From Halosolutus amylolyticus (GTDB taxonomy: Archaea > Halobacteriota > Halobacteria > Halobacteriales > Natrialbaceae): a stretch of 64,000 bases of DNA. Location: assembly GCF_023566055.1 (NCBI RefSeq), contig NZ_JALIQP010000001.1, forward strand, positions 372,001 through 436,000, read 5' to 3'. Numbering within the stretch: the stretch's first letter is position 1; each line of letters begins with the position of its first letter. Shown here one piece after another: positions 63,742 through 64,000 of this stretch. The translations under genes and the position numbers were made by a program. The notes below the pieces were generated by a model that had not been told where the DNA came from, did no database searches, and saw nothing but the letters and a program-made list of their open reading frames with translations.

Positions 63742-64000
63742 TCACTCGTGTTCGGCCAGAAACGACAGCAGCGTCTCGTTGACGCGGTCTGCGTCCTCGA
63801 TGAAGAAACAGTGTGACCCGCCTTCGACGAGTTCCAGCCGTGCGCCCGCGATCTTTTCGGCCAGGAGTTCGCCGTTTGCGACCGGGACCACCCGATCGTT
63901 CGTCCCGTGGCAGACGAGCGTGGGGATGCGGATGCCGTCCAGCCGATCGCTCACATCGAAGTTCAGGACGGCGGCGGTCTGGGCCTCGCGTGCGGGGTCG
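63742..64000 (-). CDS. Alpha/beta hydrolase, C-terminal part (partial)
   Basis: The gene continues beyond the right edge; the visible 85 residues are its C-terminus. They contain the acid and base of the alpha/beta hydrolase triad: Asp in CHGTNDRVVPV and His in EGGSHCFFIED, with the spacing usual for esterases and haloalkane/epoxide hydrolase-like enzymes. The nucleophile lies outside the window. No substrate can be named. The frame is open to the edge (DPAREAQTAAVLNFD...), so the ATG at 63954 is internal, not the start. Confidence 0.88.
   Translation of the reverse strand, partial: DPAREAQTAAVLNFDVSDRLDGIRIPTLVCHGTNDRVVPVANGELLAEKIAGARLELVEGGSHCFFIEDADRVNETLLSFLAEHE

Overview
The window is a piece of a haloarchaeal chromosome. 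The DNA is GC-rich and full of GATCG words. The proteins are strongly acidic, many exported proteins carry twin-arginine signals, and many genes start about 26-33 bp downstream of a TATA-like box with almost no 5' leader. Marker genes agree: a fused double TatC (TatCt) beside TatCo, PCNA, an Orc1/Cdc6, archaeal GTP cyclohydrolase III, haloarchaeal gamma-glutamylcysteine ligase, a HalOD1 protein and SUI1/eIF1. The flavour is Natrialbales-like, but the sequence alone does not fix the genus.

1-19.9 kb reads as a catabolic island. It holds a Rieske oxygenase fragment (cut by the window edge), an IclR regulator, an amidase, an enoyl-CoA hydratase, a DMT exporter, and a complete polyamine-type ABC importer with an M20 deacylase inserted between its genes. 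It continues with a 2-hydroxyacid dehydrogenase, a class III aminotransferase, a ThDP 2-oxoacid decarboxylase-like enzyme, an LLM flavin/F420 oxidoreductase, an acyl-CoA dehydrogenase and an acyl-CoA ligase. Together they could import an amide or amine compound, deacylate and deaminate it, decarboxylate the 2-oxoacid and finish by CoA-dependent oxidation. The substrate is unknown.

19.9-36.4 kb is mostly housekeeping: a Get3/ArsA ATPase, an ABC-2 exporter, UvrC, SUI1, two tandem GNAT acetyltransferases, an orphan NrfD-type membrane protein, a PQQ-type beta-propeller lipoprotein, UvrB, a DUF4397 protein whose 3' end is supplied by a MITE, and an Orc1/Cdc6 with an unusual Walker B.

37.6-42 kb carries the most interesting compact cluster: GTP cyclohydrolase III, an MDR dehydrogenase, a PTPS-family enzyme with Glu where the catalytic Cys is expected, a GT4 glycosyltransferase and a methyltransferase. 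It looks like a pathway making a modified (glycosylated and/or methylated) pterin or related GTP-derived molecule.

42-64 kb contains a MutS-family ATPase, a tandem nitroreductase/SagB-like protein, a TrmB-family regulator, a phosphoesterase, GshA, a His-rich NicO-like metal transporter near LarE, divergent tatCo/tatCt, a ribbon-helix-helix regulator, RlmE, a phosphonate/phosphate-type ABC operon (PhnD-C-E), PCNA, a HalOD1 protein and the 3' part of an alpha/beta hydrolase. Three copies of one palindromic MITE-like element (33.7, 59.0 and 59.2 kb) and one unrelated palindromic element (52.8 kb) sit between genes. No rRNA, tRNA, CRISPR array or transposase gene was seen.
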